Assembly (NCBI GenBank): GCA_036417435.1 | Contig: CM070911.1 | Location: 6,076,001 to 6,140,000, forward strand | Reading direction: 5' to 3' | DNA: 64,000 nucleotides | Source: Inia geoffrensis | Taxonomy: Eukaryota > Chordata > Mammalia > Artiodactyla > Iniidae | Shown here: piece by piece, positions 11,461 to 23,879 of the stretch | How positions within the stretch are numbered: position 1 is the stretch's first letter | Layout of the letters: each line of letters starts with the position of its first letter | The notes under the pieces: model-generated | Told to the model about the DNA's origin: nothing | What the model saw: the letters and a program-made list of their open reading frames with translations, nothing else | Database searches by the model: none | Program-made: the position numbers and the translations under genes

Positions 11461-13595
11461 AATCACAAAAAAACTCTACTTCTGATTGTGCTAAAAAAAG
11501 GCAAGTATAACAGACATGGAACAGATTAACTCTGTTTGCATGGTGGGGGCGAATGTAAAATGTTAAAGAGTATCTTAAAGGAATCTGAGAATTCAGCAAT
11601 GGAGACACATTAATAAAGATACTACCCTTTTCCTTTAAAACAAAAAACTCCACATTATTTTACTTTCATGATCCTTCAAAACGTTTACATTTTATCCTTT
11701 GAAAACATATTTTGTCCCTCCTTGGGAATTATGTAGAAACTATATATTATCTCTGAATGGCTTTGAGAAGCTATAAGAAAAGACACAATGGATATCCCTG
11801 TAATTCCATCAAAGCTATAGTCTGACTATTCATTATTTGTGAGGTGGGTTTTCTCAAGAAAAGGGGTAAATTATCAATAAATTAAAATACAATATGCTTC
11901 TTTGCATAAAAGAGAAATAGTGATTACTTGTCAGGTCTTTTCTAAAATAACCATATATAATAAAATTATTTTGAAACCAAATGAATCTTAGTAGCCAAAA
12001 TAATGATCTTTAGATGGAACTCTCATAAAAAGAAGGAGAAAGAGTATAAAAGTGATAAGGAAAAAGCATATTCAATAACTCAATATGTAAATTCTTAATA
12101 GGAAACTAATTACATTACTTTGGCAATACAAAGAATGGTAATGCTTTAAAGTTTATCATGCATTCTTACTTGAAATTTACTTGTTACAAGTCAAGAAAAG
12201 ATCAATTCAGTATACAACACAATTAAAAAAAGTTTTTTTCTAATACAGAAGATGGAATGCAGAAGATGTTAGTTTCTTTAAACTGTTAAATATAAACTTC
12301 AAAATACATACAAATCAGAATTCCTCCGGGTCAAAGTAAAGCTAACAACAAGACAGATTTAAATTACTTTGATATAACTATATGATTTTATATTATAAGT
12401 AGATTAAAGCTACGCTCTGAAACATTATCATCTGTGGTAAATTTATTAAACAAGCTTAGAATTGATTAGCCAGAAATAAGAGCCATGCAAAGGCTGAAAG
12501 CAGCTATTAAAATAAACCCAAGGCACCGAAATGAGCACAGATTTATAAACAGCCCAGCATGAAGCTGCCAATGATTGCTTCTAATAGTCTAAAACAAGAA
12601 AAGTGAGTAAGATTTCACTGAAAGTTTCTGTACCTGTCTCTGTTTGTTAAACCCAGAGTCACACGGCTTTAAGGAAGGAATAAAACAGAATGAAGGACAC
12701 GAGCTTAAAGTAAAACATCAAACACACATATGTAATAAAAACAGGCAGCACTTTTGTCACTCCTCTTACTTTCCCATGACTTTGGGCACACCACCTCTAC
12801 AGCAACACAAAGCAAGGAACACTCGCATACACACACACACAGTAGTTTCATGTCATTAACATGTGCTTGGTAATTTTAAAATTGTACTCTCAAATTTTAT
12901 ATTCTTTCTCTTAAAAGAATAAGTCATGGGCCATACATTCCACGAGAAAACCAGGTAAATAAAATTTGCTACAAAAAGTCAATATTCCTACTATGTACAA
13001 GTTTAAAATTAATTTTTAAATATTCTGATAAAAAACTGCCACTATTAATTGCAGGCCAATTTAATAATAAGGTTTAAATACTTGGAATTCACATGCTCAC
13101 TTCATAAAATAAAATATTATCTAGCCACGCTATAGTTAACATTCAGAGATATACTTTTCAAATTTGGGTTTTGTTTCACTGGGCATGTGGCACGTAATAG
13201 ATGCACTAAAATACCATTTGAAAAGAAAGGCCCTAAGAGCCTTTCAGCTCAAGAAATCGTAAATATAACGGTGAAAAATATTTGCGTACTGTGAGTAACG
13301 TGACTATTTTACCGATGTGGTTCTTTGAAACTCTAATTCAAAGCAGACACACTGCTACTAATTCTTCTTCTGTACAAATCAGGTTGGTGGTAAACATTCT
13401 TAAAATAGTTAAAATAATCTATAGATAACTGACAATATTGAGTCAAAGTTAATTTACAATGTTTTTCTTATACTATGTCATTATCTGGAGTACCTCATGG
13501 GAACCTTGTTTTCTAGTTTACATATCAACGTTATTATAAGTACGTTTTTTAGAAAGTTACTACGTCTGTGGAGACTTGAACTACATGAGAAATTT

Positions 13596-13660
13596 TGGGT
13601 TGGCCAAAAAGTTCATAACATCTGATGGAAAAACCCGAACGAACATTTTTGGCCAACCCA
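13596..13660. mobile_element. Mariner-type palindromic MITE / hairpin
   Basis: Arms tgggttggccaaaaagttc (13596-13614) and gaacatttttggccaaccca (13641-13660) are complementary except for one extra base. The loop side holds aaaaacccgaacgaaca. It is a short non-autonomous mariner derivative, of a type common in cetartiodactyls that has given rise to the miR-2284/2285 family in cattle. Confidence 0.85.
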
Positions 13661-15229
13661 GTAATAATTAGGTCAAAGTTGACAGGTGAGGTTTACCACC
13701 ACATGTAAAGGGCAATCTTTAAAAAAACACAAGTTCAGGACACGATTTTGTTATTTTTTAACTTTTAACTGTACTCTAGGACTTCAGTGATATCCTTACT
13801 GCAGTATCCTACTTCTTCGATAATATCTCAAATCAATTTAGCTGCAGTTTATTGTTTAGGAAAAGAGCTTTCTTGAGCTGAAGCCTGGCACAAAGACTTT
13901 GAAGCTGGAAGTGAATATAATTTTTCACTACATTACTAGAGAAAAAATGTTAAAACTTTTCCAAATTGAAACAGATCAATAAAAAAGTGCACTCCTCAAA
14001 AGCTTTAGAAAGTGTGAGTGAACCTCCTGAGAAAAGGTGCTGACTGCTGGCAAAGAGCACCCCGCCCTAGGCCTGCATCTAATGAAACTGAAACGCGCCC
14101 TGCCTTACCCACGACAGCTTTAGCTTTCTCATGCCAGTCTGCTCCTGAACGATGAGAGACAGCTCGATTTGGACATGTATTTGTTTAACAGGTTATGAGT
14201 TCTAAACCAGTGGTGGAAATAAAAATGATCTACGGTTGAGTCCCATCTTTTTTTCCCTTTTAACTTGGTCACTCCACCAAATGGATCCGGTTTAATGAAA
14301 ACCAAGACCTTCATTTTTAAGACTTTTATTAATTCAGTAAATTTCATCAATCTCTAAAAGTAACAGCACACTGTAAGGCAGGATACTGTTATTAACACTG
14401 CCTCTGCAACTCTGAAGTTCTCCGCAATTTAACGCTGTGCTAATTATTTTCATGCCTTTTCAGTGAGGTAGCTGATCTAAAGGTATCTAGTAACCCCTGC
14501 GGCACAGCAGGTCGAGAAAGAATGACTTGGTAGCAACACTGATCGTTCCCGCTTGGCAGCCTCAAACCCATCCGCTCCAAGAAGGCAGGATTTCCATCAG
14601 TTTTGTTCACTGCCACATCCCACTGTAACAGTGAACCAGTGGGTGATCAAACAGGCATCTGCAGGACCCAATGCGAAATAATTCAAGGAAGGATAAAAGG
14701 ATAAAGAAATGCTCTATCGCTCCTTCCTTTGACAGAACGCTTTTCCAGGAAACACAGTTGCCACCATGAGCAACATACCCTAAATAAAAACAGACTGAAC
14801 ACAACACTCATAAGAAGTACTCTTTGAAAGGCCACAACAAAATGCCACTGCGGAGACCTGGCTCGAGACAGGCCCTCCTTGGTGGGTCCTTCCCTTCATG
14901 GTCACAGAATGATCTGAATGCCACTACTTCCTAGTGGGACCTGGACTGAAGGAAGGTAAGGGCACCAAGTAAAATTCTCCTGGGAAGCTTTCAAAACTGT
15001 AAAATATTTGGAGCATTCAGAAAAGCTGGGAATCCTTCTGAATTCTAGGAAAACAAACTGATTCTAGGAAATCAAACCACCTTTTGGGCCAGAGAAGCAT
15101 CAACAGATAAAAGGCTGAGTTAATCTAAACTGGCTGGAGTGTTTATACACTACTCCCACCACTGAGAAGAGGTTATTTAACACAAAACGGTTTTAGTTTC
15201 TGAGTCTTTTTAAAGCTCCATGGAATTTG

Positions 15230-15440
15230 GTCTTTGGGACAGTAGTGATAATAATGATTATTAAGTACTTAAAGTATGCAAAGGCTGAGTAATCCCTAAA
15301 GCACACCTGTGAGGTAGGTCTGCTTTTTCCAGATGAGGAAGTTGAGTATCAGAGAGGTTAAGTAATTTCTCCAAGGCAAAGAGCTAATCACCAGGGCCTA
15401 CTTAACTTGAACGACCAAGTGCCTGACCAAGTCATGCTTA
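15230..15440 (-). mobile_element. MIR fragment
   Basis: Antisense MIR: 'cctgtgaggtaggtctg', 'ccagatgaggaagttgag', 'cagagaggttaagtaattt'. Diverged copy. Confidence 0.7.
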
Positions 15441-17600
15441 GTACTAACAGGGGCAAAGAGGGCAGCATGGTGGTGAGGAACGGTCCACGGAAACAGCCAC
15501 ACGGATTCCAGCTCTGCACCTGGCGCTCCCCTCCCGTGAGCCGCAGGTAAGTCTGCACCGTGGTACTGGACTAGACCATGGGTCCTAGCGTTCTCTGAGG
15601 ATCCCCCAGAGGGAAGGCGAGTCCAAGGTGGGGGCCAGAGTTCTTTTTTCAGTGGTTTTGTAAACTAGAATTCTCCTTAAGATTTCATTTCTAAAAAAGG
15701 TTTCTCTGCTTTGAAAGTTTGAAAAACACTAGTCCTTTCTAGCTCTAATATCCTGGGGATCATATCCTGGGCCCAATGTTAATATATTTTTTTTCAGTTT
15801 TACAAGATTTGGCATATATTTTCTCTATTATAAAATCACAGTGGAAAAAAGCCAGCACAGAGGCTTGTATCTTACGTCTCCGCCTTAGTGAGACCCTCAG
15901 ATATCTCTGTAATTTATCCGTTAAGTCCTTGGCTGGTTTTCACAAGTCACAATCATTACAACGTTCCTTAATGTGAGAAAACTCAACTATTTTCATAAGG
16001 TTCTGCTTTATGAAGGTTTATGAGAAATTCCTTGAGGTAAAAAAAGATGGGACCGCCTATATTGAAAAGACCACAGAGAGCTGGTTAACTCTCTATGATC
16101 TGGTTTTCTGGTGGTTTTTTTTTTTTAAACTCATTATTCTGTGTCCATAATGACGAGACAATTTGTCCAAAACTGTTCGCGTAGCTCCTGACTTATCTAT
16201 AAGCAGCTCTTGTCATCAAGTGTTGCATACAGGAGACAGATGAAGGAGCAGAGATGAACTCACCTGCAGTCTTCTTATCTCAGAAATCATAACGTTTTCT
16301 ACTACAGTACTGGAAAACTACAGGAGCCACGAAGGGCTAAAAAAATTTTTGTATTATATTAACTACTTCTTCGTTGGTTCAGCTATAAAAATCCCATACA
16401 ATGTTCTCATGTATAGACTCTTCTCCACATTTCCACCACTGTTTTTAACACGGTTTTCAACTAAGTGTCTACTTGAACTAGTCTACTTCTAAATAAATTT
16501 TACATGCTATTGTCATTGTTAATTTCTTAAAAGCAAAGAAGGCTTGGGAAGCAACTATTATTCACTAAGCAGATTACAAAACTACCTTTTAATATTAAAA
16601 GAACAGCAAATAGTATGGTTATTTTACTAAACAAAGGCACTAATATATTCAGAGCATTTTTACTCTTCGTTATTGCGCTTGTAAACACTTCTTAAGAACG
16701 GCATTATTTCCCCTTCCCCAAAAATTCATTTTAAAATTTGCCTACTGCTCCTTCACTGGTCCCTGAAATCACAGACACCTTTTACTCACAAGTGTTTGTC
16801 CTTAAGCATGGGGATAGCTACTACTTCAGCATGTCTCTGTCATTCAGACCATCAAATTCTTCACAGGATCTAACTTTCATCAAAAGTTTGCGGAGGAATT
16901 TTAGCTCAGAGAATTGCGTTGCATGCATGAAACTATGTATTAAAGGCTCTCTGACTAAACTAAAAGTCATTCTTGCATATAGTGGCAATGATCCATGGAT
17001 TAAATATTCCCCCAACACCCAAATAGAATTACTATGGTTTATTGTGTCTATCATTCGTGGATAATTGAAGTCTCTCAAACACTTCAGCTAAAATGTTAAC
17101 GACTTAAAAAGAATCATAAGCTCCTCAATGAAAACTCCAGAATGGTTCTCTTCCTATCTCACTAATATTAATAACTCAAAGAAAATTAAAGTTAAAAAAA
17201 ACTACTGCCTATTCAAACGCATGTTTTAAGTTAAAAATTATGCATATATTCAGGATGCACTATTTCACCAAAGTAATTCTGCTATGCTACATTTCTTTAG
17301 ATTAAACTGATCATGTTTACGTGGGCATAACATTCTGCAAATAAATCAACAACTTAAGATACAAACTGGGTTCTTAAATTCCACATTGATTGAATGAATG
17401 AAGATTTTATGGCTCATCACATTAAATGTATTTCTTGTTAAGTACAAAGCCTTGAATAATAAATATACAAAGAGACTTCCTACAAAAGTTGGTTTTTTAA
17501 AGACACCCATCCTAAAGTGTTGGGGGAAAAAAAGTTTTAAATAATTCCCTTTACACGCTGTACTAGCTCTGTTTATCTGGAAATTTTATTTTAATAAATA

Positions 17601-17850
17601 CAGTTGACCCTTGAACAACACAGGTTTGAACTGTGCAGGTCCACTTACATGCAGATGTTTTTCAATGGTAAATACAACAGTACTACACGGTTGCGTTGGT
17701 TGAATCCGGAGATGCAGAACCACAGATAAGGAGGAACTACTTCCGCAAGAGGGCTGACTATAAGTTACAGTCTCTATTTTGGACTGCTAGGATTTTAGGC
17801 TGGTAGGAGGCTTGGTGCTCCTAACCCCTGCATTGTTTAAGGATCAACTG
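17601..17850. mobile_element. Tigger2/MER28-like DNA transposon remnant
   Basis: Starts cagttgacccttgaacaaca after TA and ends gtttaaggatcaactg before TA; 250 bp. It is the same family as the element at 4910-5103 but with different internal deletions. Confidence 0.86.
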
Positions 17851-18396
17851 TATACAGATAAAGAAAAGTAGCGTTGTAGTAGTACTGAATTTACACTAAG
17901 CATGGGCACCTAGATTAAGCACAAGCCACTAAGGATCCATTCCTGGTCTATACCATCTAGCTCATAATGGCTTTTTGCAGTCTCAAGGTTGATTGGAGAT
18001 ATTTTCAAACCTATTCCACATGTGTGGTACCAACTGCAGGCTTCAGAAAAACAGGCAAATGTGAAGATAAAGCCCAACATTAAGGAACTGATACCACCAA
18101 ATGAATGCTCCTGACGGCTGCTGGAAAAACCCCTTCCATATTGGACGACAGAAAAAAAAACCCCATCCCATGTCATTGAAAAAGGGGAAAAGCAGGAGGA
18201 AATGAAGGGTAAAGTTAAACATTAGCTTTTTAATTAATCCGTGAACGATAATTATTAGTATCCAGCTACTCTACACCAGCTGCCCATCACACTGCAGATG
18301 CACAGTTAGTGAACTGCTGTCATCATGATTAAGACAGTCGTTACTGCTGCAGAAGCGGGAGATGCTTGCGTCCACACCACAAGACTACTCCGTTAC

Positions 18397-18453
18397 CCTC
18401 GAGGAGTCTGTGGGGGAAGAAAGGCCCTCAGCAGCATCCTCCGTGATAACCTC
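18397..18453 (-). CDS. KIDINS220: KIDINS220 exon N: 57-nt exon
   Basis: Small exon of 19 codons, phase 0-0, acceptor ttgtgttgttag|GAG and donor TCGAGG|gtaacg. It encodes EVITEDAAEGLSSPTDSSR. An in-frame TAG forms the acceptor, so no open frame extends past the exon. It is a plausible cassette exon because skipping it keeps the frame. The donor gtaacg is weaker than most in this gene. Confidence 0.93.
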
Positions 18454-19204
18454 CTAACAACACAAAACAAGAGTGTGGGTAAAAGGTGAAGGAGTGAGCC
18501 AAACAAGGATGATGAATGAACATGATTTTGAAATAATATATAACACTGAAACCTGGACGTGATTAGATTTTTTCCCTTCAATGATAATATTTTAAAATTT
18601 AAATAACAGTTTAATTTCTATAGCTTTTGCCTCCTAATTTAAAAAATACATTAACAGGGAATTTCTCTTTTTTTTTAATTGTTAACGCACGTTTATCATC
18701 AGAACACCTATAATTTTAGGCACAAATGTATTTTGTTTTGGATTAGAGTTAATAGTACATTTGAATACTTCCCTGATTCTATTTAATTTCTGCTATTCAA
18801 TCAAGATGTTCCTTCAATACGTCCTCTAATTTTTATACCATAGGGCTAGCATATATATACATAGATAGACACAGATACCATATATGTATGTCCTTTAAAA
18901 AGAAATCAGAAATTAGCAGATGTAAAGGTTTAGTTTTAAAAGTTTGATAACAAACATTATTGGCCAGAAACTCTGGCTGTAAACAACTCATCAGTTACCT
19001 CCTGACGCTGCAAGTCATTTTCCTTTCATTGATATTTACCAGGAATGAAAACAAAATACATTTTGTGTTAGTAACAGCTTATGTTTCTTAAAACTACTTA
19101 TAAAATGAGTTGCGCTTTTACTACAGAAAGGAAATAAGCAAACTTCTAATGCTGACTATGTTTCATATTAGAGTAATACTTTACTTTCGCTTTTTTATAC
19201 TTAC
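18454..19204 (-). other. Intron M-N
   Basis: About 0.75 kb of AT-rich unique sequence between the two small exons. No repeat is recognised apart from the short donor duplication at its 5' side. Confidence 0.8.
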
Positions 19205-19230
19205 TAGGCCATTTTTTATACTTACTAGGC
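19191..19230 (-). repeat. Tandem duplication of a 5' splice site (19-bp units, 21-bp period)
   Basis: On the minus strand GCCTAGTAAGTATAAAAAA occurs at 19230-19212 and again at 19209-19191, separated by TG. Each copy has a consensus-like donor (CTA|GTAAGT) after the same codon, so the two donors are 21 nt apart and in frame. Confidence 0.97.
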
Positions 19231-19333
19231 TCTGATCTCTGGGCAAATTCGTTTTTACTGATGGACGTGAGATGAGATGTTGGGAGCCGCCAGGGTAGTA
19301 CCTTGGCGTGTAAAGGTAAGGGGCAAAGAATGG
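19226..19333 (-). CDS. KIDINS220: KIDINS220 exon M: Tyr/Pro-rich exon, shorter donor (alternative end at 19205)
   Basis: 108-nt exon (36 codons, phase 0-0), acceptor ttctccatag|CCA. It encodes PFFAPYLYTPRYYPGGSQHL, ISRPSVKTNLPRDQSL. The donor CTA|gtaagt at 19225 lies in a tandem duplication, and a second identical donor lies 21 nt further (exon end 19205), which would add V-S-I-K-N-G-L in frame. Human KIDINS220 is recalled as reading DQ-NNGL-EV here, so the second copy keeps the older context (NGL) while the first looks inserted. Which donor is used cannot be seen from the sequence. Confidence 0.9.
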
Positions 19334-21438
19334 CTATGGAGAAAACACGTAACAAAACAATTACCGAAATCAAAGCGAAATGAGATGTAGCAAATGAAAC
19401 TAACCAATAAAATACAACTCCAAGTTTTTAATGCACGTGACAAAGCAAAAGAAAAAATGCCTCACTCATATTCTGTAAGATATCAAACCCAAACTTAAGA
19501 CATATTATTTAAATTCTTTTATTGTTGATTTAATAAAGCTTTTTAAAAAGCAACTAAAGTTTTGTACCTTACAACTTGACACCAGAGTTTCTCTTTACAT
19601 TTAACATTTTTATGGGTTTGCCACGTGTCAGGTTCTAAGTGATTTACACTCTCATTTAAAAAAAAAAAAAAAAAAAAAAAGCAAAATAGAATCTCAATAG
19701 AATACTATTCTTTACCAAAAAAAAGATTTAGCCTTAAGTAAGACCAAAGAAAGTCTGAATTATATGAGAACCTCCTAAACATGGATTCCAGGAATACTGT
19801 TACTCTAGGTTCCTAGAGTTTACTTTATATTCTATATCCTGGACTTTACTCTGTCTCCTAAATAAGCAAGCATATTTTTTAAACGGGGAATTCATTGTTT
19901 AGAGGAGATCCATAAATACACCATTTATTTGTATCCAGCTTCATATAAACAGGAGCTATCAGATTATATGGGCTAAAAATAAAGATTAAAACATACTAAC
20001 TTTCATTACACTGATGTAACATCTTCCCTTACCTTTTTCACTCCTGCCATTTTAAGAAAATTGTTCTGCTTTTAACTTTCAAACTAAAAACCTCAAATAA
20101 CTAGAGCAAAAAATAACTAGATCTAAAAACATGAGAAATTTTTAAATGTTTTAAAAATAATAAAACGATATTAAAGCATCACATCATTGTTATTCATGTG
20201 AAATTAGTGAACACAAGGTCTCCACCTAGATGGTATGGTAATTTAATATTAAAAAAAAAATTCTTGGTCTCAAAACTTCAACTGTCATCTAATTATCAAT
20301 TGAACCATTTTATGAAAAATTAGAGCAGATTTTAAGACTGGCAAATAAAACCCTGCATTTCACACTGCCTACCACTCAGTTAAAGTTTACAAGGATGAAA
20401 TACATTAGAAAATGCTATTGCTCCACCTTTTTCTCCTTATTTGAGTAAAAGAATGGAATAACATTCATAGGACCTCTATAAATGGCGTACCTAATAACTT
20501 ACATGGCTGGCATTTCTCAAAAATTGGAAAATTTAAATTTTAGAATTCCTGTTTTGCCACATTTATTCAAATTTCTCCATCTTCCTAGCTTATATGAAAT
20601 TTATTTAGGCATGCACTTGGCTTCTATGAATACTAGCCCCTGTGTTTTCTCAAATTAGACTAAAGAGGGAGACAACAAAAATAAAGACACTGTAAGGGAT
20701 CTTAGAGTACAGTTCCAGAAAGTATACTACTAGAGCAGATGCTCCATTTTCCTATAGGAAATATTAGTGTTTAAGACCATTAAAATGAGGATAGCTTGGA
20801 CCTACTAAACCTGATAGGGTCTGAATACTGCTGATAATTAATTGTGCTCTCATCTTTTGAAGCAGAAAATTATCGTATTTATACTGTGCAAATAATTATA
20901 CATGACTGAAGATAACTTGAAATAAAACTCTAGAAATTGGCAACAGTGCTATTATTTGGCAATAGCACCTGAGTCCTACCAGCAGCATTTCCCATTATTA
21001 TCTCACATTTAAAAGCTGTAACACATATTAAATATAGGTTTACTGAACTATTATAAAAATTATCATTGTTTTAAATGTCAATATAAATTATTATACAAGA
21101 TACAACAACTGGAATATTTGTTTATAAACAAATAGAAAAACAGATCCCTTTGAAGCATAGGATAGTCTCTGCTGACCCCGCAGAGTTCACTTTCTTATTA
21201 AGATAATAAATAAAAGCAAAAAGCATCTCTAATATTCAGACTCAGTCGAGATCTAGAACCGTTAAAATTCAAAATTCTTCTGATTTTAAAAAAATCATAC
21301 CACATTCAAACTTAACCCTTTTTGTCTTTAAAGCTAAAGCACTGTTTTAAAATAATAACAGACTCCGTTAGCAGAAAACTTCTAATACTTCCCTGGAAGA
21401 AATTCTTAAAATTTAAGATTCCTATAGCACTTGCTTAC
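19334..21438 (-). other. Intron L-M
   Basis: 2.1-kb AT-rich intron with a poly-A run at 19658-19680. No element or gene is recognised; the sequence looks unique. Confidence 0.8.
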
Positions 21439-21665
21439 CCTGTTGTAGAACGGATGCTGGGGTCCCGTCATACCACTGTAATAGCTGCTATGAGGCTGTG
21501 GTGACACAACCCCTCCTCCAAACGGGGCACTGAAGGAGGCGGAAGAAGAGCAGGCCGACGCAGGCTGACTGTAGCCCGACGGTGGTCTAGGGGGAGCTTC
21601 GTGCAGAGGTAGCGGGGGGTATGCAAGTCCTCCGATATTAATCTGGTCTCTTGCAGCACGAACAT
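21439..21665 (-). CDS. KIDINS220: KIDINS220 exon L: proline/tyrosine-rich adaptor-binding region
   Basis: 227-nt exon, acceptor tttaatcttttag|AT and donor AACAGG|gtaagc, ending in phase 0. It encodes [20 protein letters not shown], then [20 protein letters not shown], a Ser/Gly stretch, and [21 protein letters not shown]. The proline clusters fit an SH3 ligand; KIDINS220 is known to bind CrkL through its proline-rich region and a phosphotyrosine. The terminal Y-N-R joins a Pro at the start of exon M to make YNRP, which fits the CrkL SH2 consensus YxxP. Confidence 0.96.
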
Positions 21666-22740
21666 CTAAAAGATTAAACAACACCCCAGAAGGCAAAAGA
21701 AAATAGAACATTAGTATTTAGTCCAATTACCATTTCCTCCTTTAGGTACCAGATAGAAGCATGACTGTATCGCTCTTGCCAAGGATTTCAACCGGGTTAC
21801 AGAAGTAGACAGGAAATTTTGAATACTCCATAGGCATTTTAGCAAGAGAAACTCAACTACTTTGCATAAAAGCTTTTTTTCACCATTTGAAAAGTCACCA
21901 ACATCTGGATTCTTCTCCTCAGTTACCAGAACTATAAATTTTTTCTGACTTTTCAAGGTATCTGTGCTATTCTAACAGTTCTTGTGACTCATGAAGTTTT
22001 GTTAATTATTAATAATTCAAACTTGTGAAGTAAATATAACATTAGCTAAGATTGTGGGTTTGCAAACTATATGTCTCATCCACCTCTGAACAATAACAAT
22101 AACCAATTCCATAGTCACAAAATGCACCTCTGACAACAGCCTTATAACAGGTATCTAAAAAAGAATGTAGGAGTGTAAGGCTCTCTCTCCATAATTCCTG
22201 GAAAATGCCAAGGTAAGTCAGGAGCACCTGCATCATACAGAAGATGGTATGTTTCAGCAAAGGTTGTGTGTGTGTCCATGTGCATACAGTGGGGCCTCAA
22301 GGACAACTTAAATTCTTCCAAAATCCTCATGTCACTGTCCTCAAGTTCCAGTCCACAGATTTAAGCTAAAATTTTAAAAGTGATAGAGATTTTCTTACCC
22401 CTCTGGATAGGGATCCCTATTAAAGACAGAAGACTGGTGACAGAAAAATTACAATGGGCTGACATCTTATACCGTTAAAAGGAACCTGATTCCAAAGAAG
22501 GTTCAGCTGTGTAGGCTGGGAAACATAAAAAGGTCAATTTAACAAACAGCATTTTCCTAGCATTCCCAAAAGATGTCAGACTGCCGATCCGCAGTTTTCA
22601 TTAATTCTCCTGTGTAGCGCTTGGTTCAATATTTCTTGGTGTTTCATGGAGCTCAGGAGAAACTTACACAGCTAAGTCAGAAACAGGAAAAGCCTTCAGT
22701 GCTGCAGAGAGGAAAAAGTAAATTTATTACTAATACCCAC
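21666..22740 (-). other. Intron K-L
   Basis: 1.1-kb intron without recognised repeats or genes. A short TG-rich tract lies at about 22264-22285. Confidence 0.8.
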
Positions 22741-22919
22741 CTGCAATTATCTCCCGTAGTTTGGGGTCTAGATTTACAGTGCATGGCAAAAAGGTTTTTA
22801 CATCTCGAGCCACAAGAACTGGGGTCCTTGAAGACAAAAACACTTCAAAATTTCTTATATCTCCATCTATTTCCAGGAGTGGCTCAACATCTTTAGTTGT
22901 TGGAATATTCTTTGATATT
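22741..22919 (-). CDS. KIDINS220: KIDINS220 exon K: post-KAP region
   Basis: 179-nt exon, acceptor cttatttgaag|A and donor ATTGCAG|gtgggt. It encodes [40 protein letters not shown], then [19 protein letters not shown]. It is the first exon on the 3' side of the 21.9-kb intron. The acceptor has only a modest pyrimidine tract (gtttgtttcttatttgaag), which is not unusual for a constitutive exon but is worth noting after such a long intron. Confidence 0.96.
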
Positions 22920-23189
22920 CTTCAAATAAGAAACAAACAAAAATGGTCATTAATGTCACTATTAGGCAAATTCTGCATGTAACTTAAAATGTTATTTATA
23001 AAAATAACACATTAGACACCTTGCTCTCATAATTTTTTTAAAGAAAAGAAAAAGGAACAAAACAAGTGGTATAGTTACAAAATTACTAAGGTAACAAGTG
23101 CGAGGTCAGAACTACATTGCCCTAATGAAATGCAGGATTTGGGCTAGGAAAACAGAGAAAGGAAAGTAACATACTCTAGGTATGTCACA

Positions 23190-23350
23190 TGTTAATGATT
23201 ACCTCTCAGTGAAGACCAAATGAGTTACCATTTTACACATGTGAACAGTAGCCTCAGACAAATTAAACAGTCTGCCTAAGTCACACAACTAAGAGAATCT
23301 GACTGGCTCTAAAATCCATGCTTATTATAAAATACCAGGGCTCTTGCCTT
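23190..23350 (-). mobile_element. MIR fragment
   Basis: Antisense MIR: 'ccattttacacatgtgaaca', 'cagtctgcctaagtcacac', 'gaatctgactggctctaaaa'. Diverged. Confidence 0.6.
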
Positions 23351-23879
23351 TGCAAAGAAAAGAATAAAGAATAATTTCTAAATAAATTACATGAACTAGA
23401 AAAAAGCACAGATTTTTCCTTTTTTAAAAAAGGTTTTATTTTCTATTATAAAAGTAATCTGTGCTTACTATATAAGCATATATATAAGGCAAAGAAATAG
23501 AGAAACAGAAAGGGGAAAAAAACACATCATTTTACCAACCTGACACAATAACTACCAATTACAGTGTCAGCCTACTTTTCATTATGCATAACTTTTAACC
23601 TAGTTGAATTTATATATGTAAATACTTTTGTATCAGGCAGAGGTCTTAAATGTAAAAACAAGTGACATTCATTAAAAAATACTTAGTAAACACTTCTATG
23701 TTGAACTGTACGAAACTGCCATTTTTATAGGTCAAAACGGTCAAATATTGACAATTCCATAGGGTTCAACCTACTACATGCCAGGCCATGTGCCAATCTG
23801 AGGCAGTGAGTAAAAATACATCACAGAGAGATAAAGGAATGGAAAATACGAAGGAGCTTAAAAGACAAGGAAGTAGATG

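Larger units (their letters stand above)
8455..18396 (-). other. Intron N-O (9.9 kb)
   Basis: Mostly unique AT-rich sequence, with MIR relics (about 9220-9350 and 15230-15440), old LINE 3' sequences (10100-10490 and about 10590-11460), a mariner-type hairpin (13596-13660) and a Tigger2-like element (17601-17850). The stretches 8480-9200, 11470-13590, 13670-15220, 15450-17590 and 17860-18380 show no recognised gene or repeat. Confidence 0.8.

Noticed and set aside
16738..17078. 108- and 85-codon open frames on opposite strands
   Set aside because: No recognisable protein content, no splice or promoter context, and mutual overlap in AT-rich intron sequence.
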